64,000 nt of DNA from an uncultured Pelagibacteraceae bacterium (GTDB taxonomy: Bacteria > Pseudomonadota > Alphaproteobacteria > Pelagibacterales > Pelagibacteraceae). Shown one piece after another: positions 26,508 through 34,620 of this stretch. The translations under genes and the position numbers were made by a program. Every line of letters starts with the position of its first letter. Position 1 is the first letter of the stretch. The DNA is taken from contig CACBGU010000002.1 of the NCBI GenBank assembly GCA_902538885.1, positions 38,612 to 102,611 of the forward strand, given 5' to 3'. The notes below the pieces were generated by a model. It saw only the letters and a program-made list of their open reading frames with translations, did not search any database and was not told the origin of the DNA.

Positions 26508-27509
26508 TTAGCTTAACTTCTTTTTATTTTCAGCCATTGATAATGCAATTTTAAATGAGTTTAAAATTGGAGCTAAGTTAGCTTCATTCTTACCAGCAAT
26601 TGCAAACGCAGATCCATGTGCAGTTGTTGTTACAGGAACTGTTAACCCGCCTTGAACTGTAACTCCTCTATCAAAACCAAATGCTTTAAGTCCAGACTGA
26701 AGTGCATCATGATACATTCCAACCATACAATCATGATTTTTATTTTTATATGCAACTACAAAAGAAGTATCACATGGCAGAGGACCATCCGTATTAAATC
26801 CAAGTTTTTTTGCTTCTTCTATTGCTGGAATAATTTCATCTTTTTCTTCAGTGCCAAATTCTGCATGCGGGTTAAGTGCTTGAACTGCTATTCTTGGATT
26901 TTTTACACCGTTCAATTCCATAACTTCATTTATTAATTTTATTGGTTTTAAGATATTTTCTTTTGTGATGTGTTGTGCAACTTCTTTAATTGGAATGTGA
27001 GAGGTTACTCTTGCAGTCCAAAAATTATCTATAACATTAAACTCACAACAAAAACTTTTTACATCTAATTTTTCTGCCATTAATTGTAATTCATCTGAAT
27101 GAGTGTTTCCTCCAAGTTTTAAACTTGTTTTATTCATTGGAGCAAAATTAATTGCATCAATTTTTTTTTCTTTAGCAAGAGTTAATGCTAAATCTAAAGC
27201 TTCCAAAACACTTTCACCTGATTCTTTTGAAGGTTCAGCTATTTTATATTTATGGTTTTTTCCTTTAGAAATATCTAATAGAAATCTATTCGATTTATTA
27301 AAATCAATATGATCAAAACTTTCTACGACTTCAAGTTGGTGAGAGTTGCCAGTTACATTATTTCCACTCTCAAGTATTTGCTTTTCACCAATAACAACTA
27401 TATTTGCTTCATTAGTTATCTTTTCACTTAATAATTTTGAAATGAGCTCAGGTCCTATTCCTGCTGGATCACCAAGTAGAAGAGCGATGTTAGCTTTTAT
27501 TTGAGTCAT
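26508..27509 (-). CDS. pdxA2: PdxA2-like 4-phosphohydroxy-acid dehydrogenase
   Basis: A 333-residue metal-dependent NAD dehydrogenase of the PdxA family. LLGDPAGIGPELISKLL at 11-27 is the family N-terminus. GNTHSDELQLMA, ALNPHAEFG and MVGMYHDALQSGLKAFGFDRGV supply the three metal-binding His residues, and VPVTTTAHGSAFAIAGK is the C-terminal signature. PdxA2 paralogues oxidise 4-phospho-threonate or erythronate in acid-sugar catabolism. No other vitamin B6 gene is nearby and the context is catabolic, so I favour PdxA2 over biosynthetic PdxA. It is divergent from tctC and convergent with the SDR. Confidence 0.75.
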   Translation of the reverse strand: MTQIKANIALLLGDPAGIGPELISKLLSEKITNEANIVVIGEKQILESGNNVTGNSHQLEVVESFDHIDFNKSNRFLLDISKGKNHKYKIAEPSKESGESVLEALDLALTLAKEKKIDAINFAPMNKTSLKLGGNTHSDELQLMAEKLDVKSFCCEFNVIDNFWTARVTSHIPIKEVAQHITKENILKPIKLINEVMELNGVKNPRIAVQALNPHAEFGTEEKDEIIPAIEEAKKLGFNTDGPLPCDTSFVVAYKNKNHDCMVGMYHDALQSGLKAFGFDRGVTVQGGLTVPVTTTAHGSAFAIAGKNEANLAPILNSFKIALSMAENKKKLS

Positions 27510-27539
27510 TTTTTACTTTACGTACTGTATCAGAGTATG

Positions 27540-27574
27540 ATTATATATTTATATATAACTTATATATATAAAAA
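27540..27574. promoter_or_regulatory. Tandem TTATATATA elements in the pdxA2/tctC gap
   Basis: Three overlapping or adjacent copies of a TATATATA-type sequence (ATTATATATTTATATATAAC, then TTATATATATAAAA) fill the middle of the 89-base divergent gap. It is the densest example of the motif in the window and ends 24 bases before the tctC ATG. Candidate operator array; promoter elements must also lie here. Confidence 0.4.
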
Positions 27575-27598
27575 CTAAATAAACTAAAGAGGGAAATA

Positions 27599-28573
27599 AT
27601 GAAAAAAAGCTTTAAACTATTTTTAGCAGCTGCTTTTTTAGTAACGGAATTTTTTATTGTAGCTCTTCCATTAATGATCACTTCAGCAAAAGCTGATGGA
27701 CACCCAATACAAGCAATTACACACGCTGGTTTTGGTGGTGGAACTGACGTTACTACTAGAATGATGTTATTAAGAGCAAGAAGAGTTCTTAAACAAGATA
27801 TGCAGTTAGTGAACAAAAAAGGTGGTGGTGGAGCAGCATCTATGGACTACATGATGTCTTTACCTGCAGATGGTAACCACACTTTAACTTGGACAACAGG
27901 TCATGCTGTATCTATGGCTTTAGGTAAAACTAAAGTTAAATTAAGTGATATGCAACCACTTGCTAGAGGAACTGATGATCCTCAATTATTTGTTGTAAAT
28001 TGTAAAAACGATATCAAAGATGCTAAAAAATTTATTAGCACACAAAAATCAAAATCACTAAAGTATGGAACTACTCACACTGGTGGTATTGATGATGTTA
28101 GTGCAATTGCATTTACAAAAAAAGGTGGATTAAAAGATCCAACTATCGTTGCTTACAAAGGTGTTGCACCAATTAAAACTAACCTAATCAAAGGAGATAT
28201 TGATGTGGGTGTTTTAAACTTAGGTGAAGCTTTAACTGAAATTAATGAAGGTAAACTTTGTGTATCAGTTGTACTAGCAAACGAAAGAATGGCTAAAATT
28301 GGAGATTCTCCAACAGCTAAAGAATTAGGAATACCTGTTTCTTTATCTACTGTTAGAGGATTTGTAACTAAAAAAGGTGCTCCAGCAGACAGAGTAAAAC
28401 AATTAGAAGCTGGAATGCTTAAAGCAATGAGTCACAACTATTACAAAAATTTCTTAACAGAAATTGGTCTTGATGACACTAGTGTAGTTGGTGCTGACGA
28501 GTGGGGCAAGCAAATGGAAGAAATGCTTGCAGAAATGACTGCTCAGCTTAAAGCTTTAGGTTACATTAACTAA
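27599..28573 (+). CDS. tctC: Tripartite tricarboxylate-type transporter binding protein (TctC family)
   Basis: Periplasmic receptor of a TctCBA importer, 324 residues. The signal peptide is long (about 33 residues, ending TSAKA). The mature protein starts GHPIQAITHAGFGGGTDVTTRMMLLRA, the equivalent of the TctC PGGGTD carboxylate-binding loop, and has VNKKGGGGAASMDYMMSLPADG, then THTGGIDDVSAIAF. It has strong GAGGGAAATA ribosome site six bases from the ATG. A perfect 14-bp terminator-like hairpin starts 43 bases after its stop, inside the next gene's initiation region. The ligand is likely a carboxylate, otherwise unknown. Confidence 0.85.
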   Translation: MKKSFKLFLAAAFLVTEFFIVALPLMITSAKADGHPIQAITHAGFGGGTDVTTRMMLLRARRVLKQDMQLVNKKGGGGAASMDYMMSLPADGNHTLTWTTGHAVSMALGKTKVKLSDMQPLARGTDDPQLFVVNCKNDIKDAKKFISTQKSKSLKYGTTHTGGIDDVSAIAFTKKGGLKDPTIVAYKGVAPIKTNLIKGDIDVGVLNLGEALTEINEGKLCVSVVLANERMAKIGDSPTAKELGIPVSLSTVRGFVTKKGAPADRVKQLEAGMLKAMSHNYYKNFLTEIGLDDTSVVGADEWGKQMEEMLAEMTAQLKALGYIN

Positions 28574-28590
28574 TCTAATTAAAAGTACAT

Positions 28591-29103
28591 TTGCATATGA
28601 GTAATGTACGAAAACAAAAAAGGGCAAACAAAAGTTTGCCCTTTTTTTTTAAAGATGAATTTAAAGTTTCATTTGTAATTATTTTTGTATCAGCGATTTT
28701 ACTTATAACTACTTTTACATTCGACATAGTACCTCCAATTTTAAATAGAGGAATTCAGCCAGCAACATTTCCTAAAGCATTGTTAATTTTAATAATAGCA
28801 ATGACACTAATTATTTATTACTTAGCAACAAAAAATCCTTGGAAAGTTGAGAAAAAATTACCAAAATCATTCTTTCTAACTTTATTAAGTTTTGTAATTT
28901 TTATTGTAGTTTCTAAAACACTTGATTTCTTTTTAGCAATCTCAGCTTTATCTATATTTGTTTCTTATTGTTGGGGAGAAAAAAGATTATTTTATTTATT
29001 ATTAGTTGGGATTATTTTTCCAATTATTGTTTTTATATTTTTTGAAACTATTTTAGGTTTAAGATTTCCTCCAGGAATAATTACTAACATTTACTATAGT
29101 TAA
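28591..29103 (+). CDS. tctB: Tripartite tricarboxylate-type transporter small subunit (TctB family)
   Basis: A 170-residue membrane protein with four hydrophobic segments, placed between tctC and tctA as usual. GIQPATFPKALLILIIAM near residue 52 is the TctB family block (G...FP...A). The first canonical starts are ATG 28591 or ATG 28597; both precede the terminator hairpin, which then encodes KRANKSLPFFF. The only other choice is TTG 28636, inside the right arm of the hairpin. Whichever is used, initiation and the terminator overlap physically. The stop abuts the tctA ATG. Confidence 0.8.
   Translation: MHMSNVRKQKRANKSLPFFFKDEFKVSFVIIFVSAILLITTFTFDIVPPILNRGIQPATFPKALLILIIAMTLIIYYLATKNPWKVEKKLPKSFFLTLLSFVIFIVVSKTLDFFLAISALSIFVSYCWGEKRLFYLLLVGIIFPIIVFIFFETILGLRFPPGIITNIYYS
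28616..28650 (+). terminator. Perfect intrinsic-terminator hairpin inside the tctB initiation region
   Basis: AAAAAAGGGCAAAC pairs perfectly with GTTTGCCCTTTTTT over 14 bp with an AAAA loop, and the T run continues for nine bases. This is a textbook Rho-independent terminator for tctC. It lies 25 bases into the tctB reading frame, so tctB/tctA expression depends on read-through, perhaps relieved by ribosomes translating the tctB start. A smaller inverted repeat, GTACATT...AATGTAC, just upstream places both tctB ATGs in a loop. Confidence 0.85.
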
Positions 29104-30582
29104 ATGGATAATTTATTATTAATGCTGGCACCACTTTTCAGTTCTAAACTGTTATTAGTTTTATTTTTTGGAACATTATTTGGTTTGATATTAGGTGTGT
29201 TGCCTGGGTTAGGACCAACAACAGGTGGAGCATTAATCTTACCTTTTACAATGACTCTAGATCCATTATCTGCAATTGTTTTATTAACATCTATTTATTG
29301 TGCTGGAACATATGGTGGTGCAATAACAGCTGTACTTATAAACACCCCTGGAACTCCAGCCGCTGCAGCAACTTGTTTAGATGGCTATCCATTAGCACAA
29401 AAAGGTGAAGCAGGGAGAGCTTTGGGTATGGCAACAGTATCAAGTACTGTGGGAGGTATTTTTAGTGTCGTTATATTAGTTTTTTTTGCTCCTATATTAG
29501 CACAACTTGCTTATGAGTTTGGTCAGCCAGAATACTTTGCATTAGCAATATTTGGTTTAACAATGTTGGCTTCAATAGGTGAGGGTAGCCCAATTAAAAA
29601 TTTAATCGCAGGTGCATTTGGAATATTGATTTCAACAGTTGGGAAAGATTTTATGACTTCAATCGATCGTTTTACTTTTGGAATAAATGAATTAACTGAA
29701 GGAATAGGTTTTATACCGGTAGTAGTTGGGCTCTTCGCAATGAGTGAGATGCTGACTCAATCAACATTAATCAATCAAGTTTTTAACAGGATTGCCTTAA
29801 AAGCAATTAAGCTTCCAAGCAAAGATGATTATAAGAAAACTTGGAAAACAATATTACGATCAAGTGGAATTGGATCTTTTATAGGAGTATTACCAGCTGA
29901 AGGAGGAACAGTTGCCTCTTTAATTGGCTATTCTGAAGCTAAAAGATTTTCAAAAAAACCAGAAGAATTTGGAAAAGGTTCAATTGAAGGTATTGCTGGA
30001 GCAGAAGCAGCAAATAATGCAGCAACAGGAGGAGCGATGGTTCCAACTTTAGCTCTTGGAATCCCTGGTAGTGCAACAACAGCAGTTATTCTAACTGGAT
30101 TAATTATCCATGGTGTTAGACCTGGACCAGATTTATTTAGAGAGCAACCAGATTTCTTATATGGAATTTTTGGCTCTATGTTGATCGCGAATATTCTTTT
30201 CTTCATATTTGGTTTTTTTGGTGCAAAAATTTTTGCAAGAATAACTTTGGTTCCTAATAAAATTTTGTGGCCAATGATTTTTGCAGTTTCAGTTTGTGGA
30301 ACATATTCACTTAATCAATCAATAATAGATGTTTGGATAATGTTATTTTTTGGTGTGCTTGGTTTCTTTATGAGAAGATATGGTTTTTCAGTTGTACCAG
30401 TTATTATTGGATTAATTTTAGGGGAATTAGTTGAAGGAACTTTAAGACAATCCTTAGTTATTTTTGAGGGTAATTGGTTGATGTTTTTTACAAGACCAAT
30501 TGCTTTAACATTCTTTATTTTGTCTTTAATTGCTTTGGCTTTTCCTTTAATAAGATCAAGAAAAATTAAAAAGAAAAAATGA
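29104..30582 (+). CDS. tctA: Tripartite tricarboxylate-type transporter large subunit (TctA family)
   Basis: Twelve-helix permease of 492 residues. The family signature is clear: FGLILGVLPGLGPTTGGALILPFT near 25, YGGAITAVLINTPGTPAAAATCLDGYPLAQKG near 76-107, and the second repeat GSFIGVLPAEGGTVASLIGYSEAKR near 257 and GVEAAN-equivalent GAEAANNAATGGAMVPTLALGIPGSATTAV near 300. It starts one base after tctB and its stop overlaps the following SDR start (ATGA). Proton or sodium coupling is known for the family. Confidence 0.9.
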   Translation: MDNLLLMLAPLFSSKLLLVLFFGTLFGLILGVLPGLGPTTGGALILPFTMTLDPLSAIVLLTSIYCAGTYGGAITAVLINTPGTPAAAATCLDGYPLAQKGEAGRALGMATVSSTVGGIFSVVILVFFAPILAQLAYEFGQPEYFALAIFGLTMLASIGEGSPIKNLIAGAFGILISTVGKDFMTSIDRFTFGINELTEGIGFIPVVVGLFAMSEMLTQSTLINQVFNRIALKAIKLPSKDDYKKTWKTILRSSGIGSFIGVLPAEGGTVASLIGYSEAKRFSKKPEEFGKGSIEGIAGAEAANNAATGGAMVPTLALGIPGSATTAVILTGLIIHGVRPGPDLFREQPDFLYGIFGSMLIANILFFIFGFFGAKIFARITLVPNKILWPMIFAVSVCGTYSLNQSIIDVWIMLFFGVLGFFMRRYGFSVVPVIIGLILGELVEGTLRQSLVIFEGNWLMFFTRPIALTFFILSLIALAFPLIRSRKIKKKK

Positions 30583-31328
30583 TTAAGTTTGATTTAAATG
30601 ATAGAGTGGCAGTTGTTACTGGCGGAGCCCAAGGATTTGGTTTAGCAATAACTGAAAGATTTATCGAAGCAGGTGCAAAAGTTGTAATTTGGGATATTGA
30701 CGAAAGCGCAGCTAAAGAGGCAATTGATAAAGTAAAATCAGAACACTTGAGTCATCAAATCGTAGATGTAACTAATTTTGAAATAGTTAATAAAAACTTA
30801 GAAGAAGTAGAAAAAAAATATGGTAAGATAGATATTTTCGTTAACAATGCAGGTATTGCAGGCATGAATACCACTGTAGCTGAATATCCTTTAGATGAAT
30901 GGAAAAAAGTAATGAACTTAAATTTAAATTCTGTTTTCTATTGTTGTAAAGCAGTTGTTCCATTTATGCTAAAAAATGATTATGGAAGGATAGTTAATAT
31001 TGCATCAATTGCTGGAAAAGAAGGCAATCCAAATGCAAGTGCATACAGCACATCTAAGGCAGGAGTTATTGGTTTAACAAAATCTCTAGGTAAAGAGCTT
31101 GCGCAAAAAAATATAGCTGTAAATTGTGTAACACCAGCAGCAGCTAAAACAAGAATTTTTGATCAAATGACTGAGGAACACATCAATTATATGTTATCAA
31201 AAATTCCTAGAAACAAATTTGCAAAGGTTGAAGAATTAGCATCATTAGTAACTTGGTTAGCTAGTGAAGAAAATTCTTTTTCAACTGCAGCAGTTTTTGA
31301 TTTAAGTGGTGGAAGAGCTACATATTAG
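30579..31328 (+). CDS. Short-chain dehydrogenase/reductase (FabG-like)
   Basis: A 249-residue SDR. VVTGGAQGFGLAITERF at 11-27 is the cofactor motif (TGGAQGFG), VNNAGIAG near 89 is canonical, IVNIASIAGKEG holds the catalytic Ser and YSTSKAGVIGL the Tyr-Lys pair. Asp in the IWDIDESA strand suggests NAD preference. It is translationally coupled to tctA by a four-base overlap, so its substrate is probably the imported hydroxy-acid or a derivative. FabG itself is less likely in this setting. Confidence 0.8.
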   Translation: MIKFDLNDRVAVVTGGAQGFGLAITERFIEAGAKVVIWDIDESAAKEAIDKVKSEHLSHQIVDVTNFEIVNKNLEEVEKKYGKIDIFVNNAGIAGMNTTVAEYPLDEWKKVMNLNLNSVFYCCKAVVPFMLKNDYGRIVNIASIAGKEGNPNASAYSTSKAGVIGLTKSLGKELAQKNIAVNCVTPAAAKTRIFDQMTEEHINYMLSKIPRNKFAKVEELASLVTWLASEENSFSTAAVFDLSGGRATY

Positions 31329-31330
31329 TT

Positions 31331-32233
31331 ATGCAAGTAGGTATTGATGTAGGTGCGACTAAAATTGAGAGTGTTGTGCTTGAAGATAATGGAAATGAAA
31401 AACATAGATCAAGAATATCGTGTCCAAAAGAGTATACTCAAATTATAACTGCAATAAGAGATATTCATAGACAATTAGAACAAGAATTTAAAAGAGAACT
31501 TCCAATTGGAGTTTGTCATCCAGGAGTTCATTCTCCTCAAACAGGATTAGTAAAAAATGCTCCAAACATTACATGGTTAGAAAAAAAACCTTTTCAAAAT
31601 GATTTACGTAAAGCACTTGGTAAAGAAGTGTTCTGTGAAAATGATGCTAATTGTTTTGCTTTATCAGAAGCTATAGATGGATCAGGCAAACACTACAAAA
31701 TTGTTTATGGTATTATCTTAGGATCTGGAGTTGGTGGTGGTTTAGTTATTGATAAAAAAATAGTAAGTGGACCAAATGGAGTTGCTGGAGAATGGGGTCA
31801 CAATCAAATTCCTTATTTTGCTGCAAAAAAAGAAAATTTTGACTCAAGCAATGCCAGAGAAGCAGAGATTGAGAGTTTTTTATCTGGATTAGGACTAGCT
31901 AAAAGATTTAATAAACTTTACGGAAAAAACTTAAAAACGAACGAAATTTTCGAATTAAATAGAAAACATGATTTAGACGCTGAAAGATTTATCGACGATT
32001 TCAAGGTAAATTTAGCAATGTCTCTTTCAAGTATCATTAATATTTTAGATCCTGATGCTTTTGTTTTTGGAGGAGGAGTTTCAAACGAAATAGATTTTTT
32101 ACATGAAATAGATTCACTAGTTAGAAAATTTGTGATCGGTAGAGAATACGAAGGTGTATTTTTAAAACCTAGATATGGAGACGCTAGTGGCGTTAGAGGT
32201 GCTGCAAGACTGGGTAGAAGCGCGACATATTAA
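31331..32233 (+). CDS. ROK-family sugar kinase-like protein without the zinc cysteines
   Basis: A 300-residue ROK-family protein. It has the ATP phosphate motif VGIDVGATKIESVVLE at 3-18, VCHPGVHSP near 61, CENDANCFALSE near 98 with the catalytic Asp, and LGSGVGGGLVID near 130. GVAGEWGHN near 150 supplies the zinc-site His and the sugar-binding Glu. The usual CxCGxxGC zinc motif is absent: the segment before ESFLSG reads FDSSNAREAE with no Cys. It may still phosphorylate a hexose or act without zinc. It follows the SDR by two bases, closing the tct operon. Confidence 0.75.
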   Translation: MQVGIDVGATKIESVVLEDNGNEKHRSRISCPKEYTQIITAIRDIHRQLEQEFKRELPIGVCHPGVHSPQTGLVKNAPNITWLEKKPFQNDLRKALGKEVFCENDANCFALSEAIDGSGKHYKIVYGIILGSGVGGGLVIDKKIVSGPNGVAGEWGHNQIPYFAAKKENFDSSNAREAEIESFLSGLGLAKRFNKLYGKNLKTNEIFELNRKHDLDAERFIDDFKVNLAMSLSSIINILDPDAFVFGGGVSNEIDFLHEIDSLVRKFVIGREYEGVFLKPRYGDASGVRGAARLGRSATY

Positions 32234-32415
32234 AAATACAACTCTTAATTGAATTATAAAAATAAATATTTTTTTAAAAACAAAAAAAAATTAAAAAATT
32301 TTCTTAAAAAATAAATTCAACTTATAAGTGTAATTAATTTTTTAATTATCAATTGAACGTTAATCTACTTATAGTTTCGAATATAAAAAACTAGTTAACT
32401 AATAAAGAGGAAGAT
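32234..32415. other. AT-rich leader upstream of the glucose-type transporter
   Basis: These 182 bases hold no ORF I can support. They are mostly A/T runs with a TAGTTAACTA palindrome at 32392, 15 bases before the binding-protein start, and a purine-rich AAAGAGGAAG ribosome site. Promoter and operator of the 32416-39390 set probably lie here; no element can be fixed with confidence. Confidence 0.5.
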
Positions 32416-33672
32416 ATGAAAAAACTATTGATCGCTTTAATTACATTAGCGTTCACATCTACTTCATCAATTGCAGGACCTAAGATCGAGGTATTGCACT
32501 GGTGGACGTCTGGTGGTGAAGCTGCTGCACTTAAAGTTTTAAAAGATGATTTCGCTGCAAACGGCGGTGAATGGATGGACATGCCTGTAACAGGTGGTGG
32601 TGGAGACGCTGCTAACGTTGCACTTAAAGCAAGAATCGTTGCTGGAGATCCTCCATCAGCATCACAAATTAAAGGACCTACAATTCAAGAGTATGACCAA
32701 GAAGGTGTTGTAGCTCCATATAATATAGATGAAGTTGCTAAATCAGAAGGTTGGGACAATTTATTAGATCCAATGATTGCAGCTATTCACAAGTGTGAAA
32801 ATAACAGCGGACCTTATTGTGCTGCTCCAGTAAATATTCACAGAATTGACTGGATGTGGGCAAACAAAGCTGTATTTGATGCAAACGGTATTTCAGTTCC
32901 AACTACGTGGGATGAGTTAAATGCTGCTGCTGAAAAATTACAAGCTGCTGGTATCATTCCATTTGCGCACGGTGGACAAGCTTGGCAAGATGCTACAGTA
33001 TTTGAAGCAGTTGCTATGGGTCTTGGAGGAAATAATTACTACAAAAACTGTTACGTAGATCTTAAAGAAAGTTGTTTAAGAAGCGAAACAACAGTTAAAG
33101 TATTTGACCAAATGAGAAAGCTTAAAGGCTTTACTGATGAAGGTAGTCCAGGAAGAGACTGGAACGTTGCAACTGGTATGGTTATTGAAGGAAAAGCTGG
33201 TTTTCAAATTATGGGTGACTGGGCAAAAGGTGAATTTACAGCTGCTGGAAAAGTTCCAGGTGTAGATTACTACTGTGCAGCTACTCCTTCAAACAATGGA
33301 TACTTATATAACGTAGATAGTTTTATCTTTTACAAATCTAGCGATCCAGATAAACAAGCTGGTCAAAAGTTACTAGCTAAGCTTATGATGGGTAAAAACT
33401 TCCAAAAAGTTTTTAATCTATACAAAGGTTCTATCCCAGCTCGTTTAGATGTACCAATGGATGAATTTGACAAATGTGCAAAAACATCTAACGCAGATAT
33501 TAAAACTGCTGGTGCTAGCGGTGGATTAGTTCCAAGCTTTGCTCACGGTATGGCTCAAGGTAATACTATGAAAGCTGCCCTACAAGATATCATCACAGAG
33601 CACTTCAACTCTGATATGTCATCTGTAGATGCTGCTAACGCTTTAGCTGACTCAGTTTTAGCTAATATGTAG
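32416..33672 (+). CDS. Glucose/mannose-type ABC transporter binding protein (CUT1)
   Basis: A 418-residue extracellular solute-binding protein of the MalE/GtsA class. It has a signal peptide (MKKLLIALITLAFTSTSSIA), then IEVLHWWTSGGEAAALKVLKDDF, the opening of glucose-binding GtsA-like proteins, KARIVAGDPPSASQIKG near 75, NIHRIDWMWANKAVF near 140 and IPTTWDELN-type VPTTWDELNAAAEKL. FQIMGDWAKGEF near 255 is also typical. Six cysteines suggest disulfides. It leads a transporter operon whose later genes (epimerase, SDR) fit an aldose. A perfect 12-bp terminator hairpin follows the stop. Confidence 0.85.
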   Translation: MKKLLIALITLAFTSTSSIAGPKIEVLHWWTSGGEAAALKVLKDDFAANGGEWMDMPVTGGGGDAANVALKARIVAGDPPSASQIKGPTIQEYDQEGVVAPYNIDEVAKSEGWDNLLDPMIAAIHKCENNSGPYCAAPVNIHRIDWMWANKAVFDANGISVPTTWDELNAAAEKLQAAGIIPFAHGGQAWQDATVFEAVAMGLGGNNYYKNCYVDLKESCLRSETTVKVFDQMRKLKGFTDEGSPGRDWNVATGMVIEGKAGFQIMGDWAKGEFTAAGKVPGVDYYCAATPSNNGYLYNVDSFIFYKSSDPDKQAGQKLLAKLMMGKNFQKVFNLYKGSIPARLDVPMDEFDKCAKTSNADIKTAGASGGLVPSFAHGMAQGNTMKAALQDIITEHFNSDMSSVDAANALADSVLANM

Positions 33673-33684
33673 TACATAAAAATT

Positions 33685-33718
33685 AAAAGGCCACTTTTGA
33701 TTAAGTGGCCTTTTTTTT
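33685..33718 (+). terminator. Hairpin between glucose-type binding protein and permease
   Basis: AAAAGGCCACTT and AAGTGGCCTTTT form a perfect 12-bp stem, loop TTGATT-like, followed by further T residues. It starts 12 bases after the binding-protein stop and ends 26 bases before the first permease. It would end most transcripts after the binding-protein gene and let a fraction through. Confidence 0.85.
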
Positions 33719-33744
33719 AAATCTAAAAATAAAAAATATTTATA

Positions 33745-34620
33745 ATGTTCAAGTGGTTAGAAAAAAATTTACCTAAAATTGTAATGGCTCCTGCTGTTGG
33801 GTTAATAGGTTGGTTTGTATATGGCTTTGTACTTTGGACTTTATATATATCTTTTACTAATTCAAAAATTTTACCGAAATACGAATTATGGGGTTTTGGG
33901 CAGTATGAAAAGTTATGGGCATCTCGAAAATGGCTTATATCAGTAGATAATTTGCTTGTTTTCACGGCTTTATTTTTAATTTTTTGTATTGTGATTGGTA
34001 TAATTCTAGCAATCTTTCTAGATCAAAAAATAAGAGCAGAAGGGGTTTTAAGAACAATTTATTTATACCCAATGGCTTTATCATTTATCGTAACAGGTAC
34101 TGCCTGGAAATGGATTTTAAACCCAACTCTTGGTATTCAAAAAATGTTTGTAGATTGGGGTTTTGAGAACTTTACTTTTGATTGGCTGGTTAACAGGGAA
34201 ATGGCAATTTATACCATAGTCATTGCAGGTGTTTGGCAATCGGCAGGATTTGTCATGGCTTTATTTTTAGCAGGATTAAGATCCGTTGAGGATGAAATCA
34301 TTAAAGCTGCAAAAATTGATGGTGCTGGTTTGTTTACAGTTTATTGGAGAATATTGTTACCAATGATGAGACCAGTATTTTTTACAAGCTTTGTAATTTT
34401 AGTTCATATCTCAATTAAAAGTTATGATTTGATTGTCGCCTTAACTCAAGGTGGTCCAGGTATCTCTACTACGATGCCAGCTTTATTTATGACACAAACC
34501 GCATTTCACAAAAGTCAGGTTGGATTGTCTGCAGCAAGTGCGATGATGATGTTTATGGCTGTAGCTGCAGTCATTATTCCATATCTATATTCAGAATTAA
34601 GGAGAGAAAATGCAAGATAA
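33745..34620 (+). CDS. CUT1 ABC transporter permease (first, MalF/GtsB-like)
   Basis: A 291-residue permease with six membrane segments. AGLRSVEDEIIKAAKIDGAGLFTVYWRILLPMMRPVF near 190 is the EAA loop (EAAxxDGA type: KAAKIDGAG...ILLP) that docks on the ATPase. LSFIVTGTAWKWILNPTLGIQ near 110 is typical of the GtsB/UgpA type. Its 3' end overlaps the second permease by 11 bases, so the two are coupled. It works as a heterodimer with the next gene's product. Confidence 0.9.
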   Translation: MFKWLEKNLPKIVMAPAVGLIGWFVYGFVLWTLYISFTNSKILPKYELWGFGQYEKLWASRKWLISVDNLLVFTALFLIFCIVIGIILAIFLDQKIRAEGVLRTIYLYPMALSFIVTGTAWKWILNPTLGIQKMFVDWGFENFTFDWLVNREMAIYTIVIAGVWQSAGFVMALFLAGLRSVEDEIIKAAKIDGAGLFTVYWRILLPMMRPVFFTSFVILVHISIKSYDLIVALTQGGPGISTTMPALFMTQTAFHKSQVGLSAASAMMMFMAVAAVIIPYLYSELRRENAR

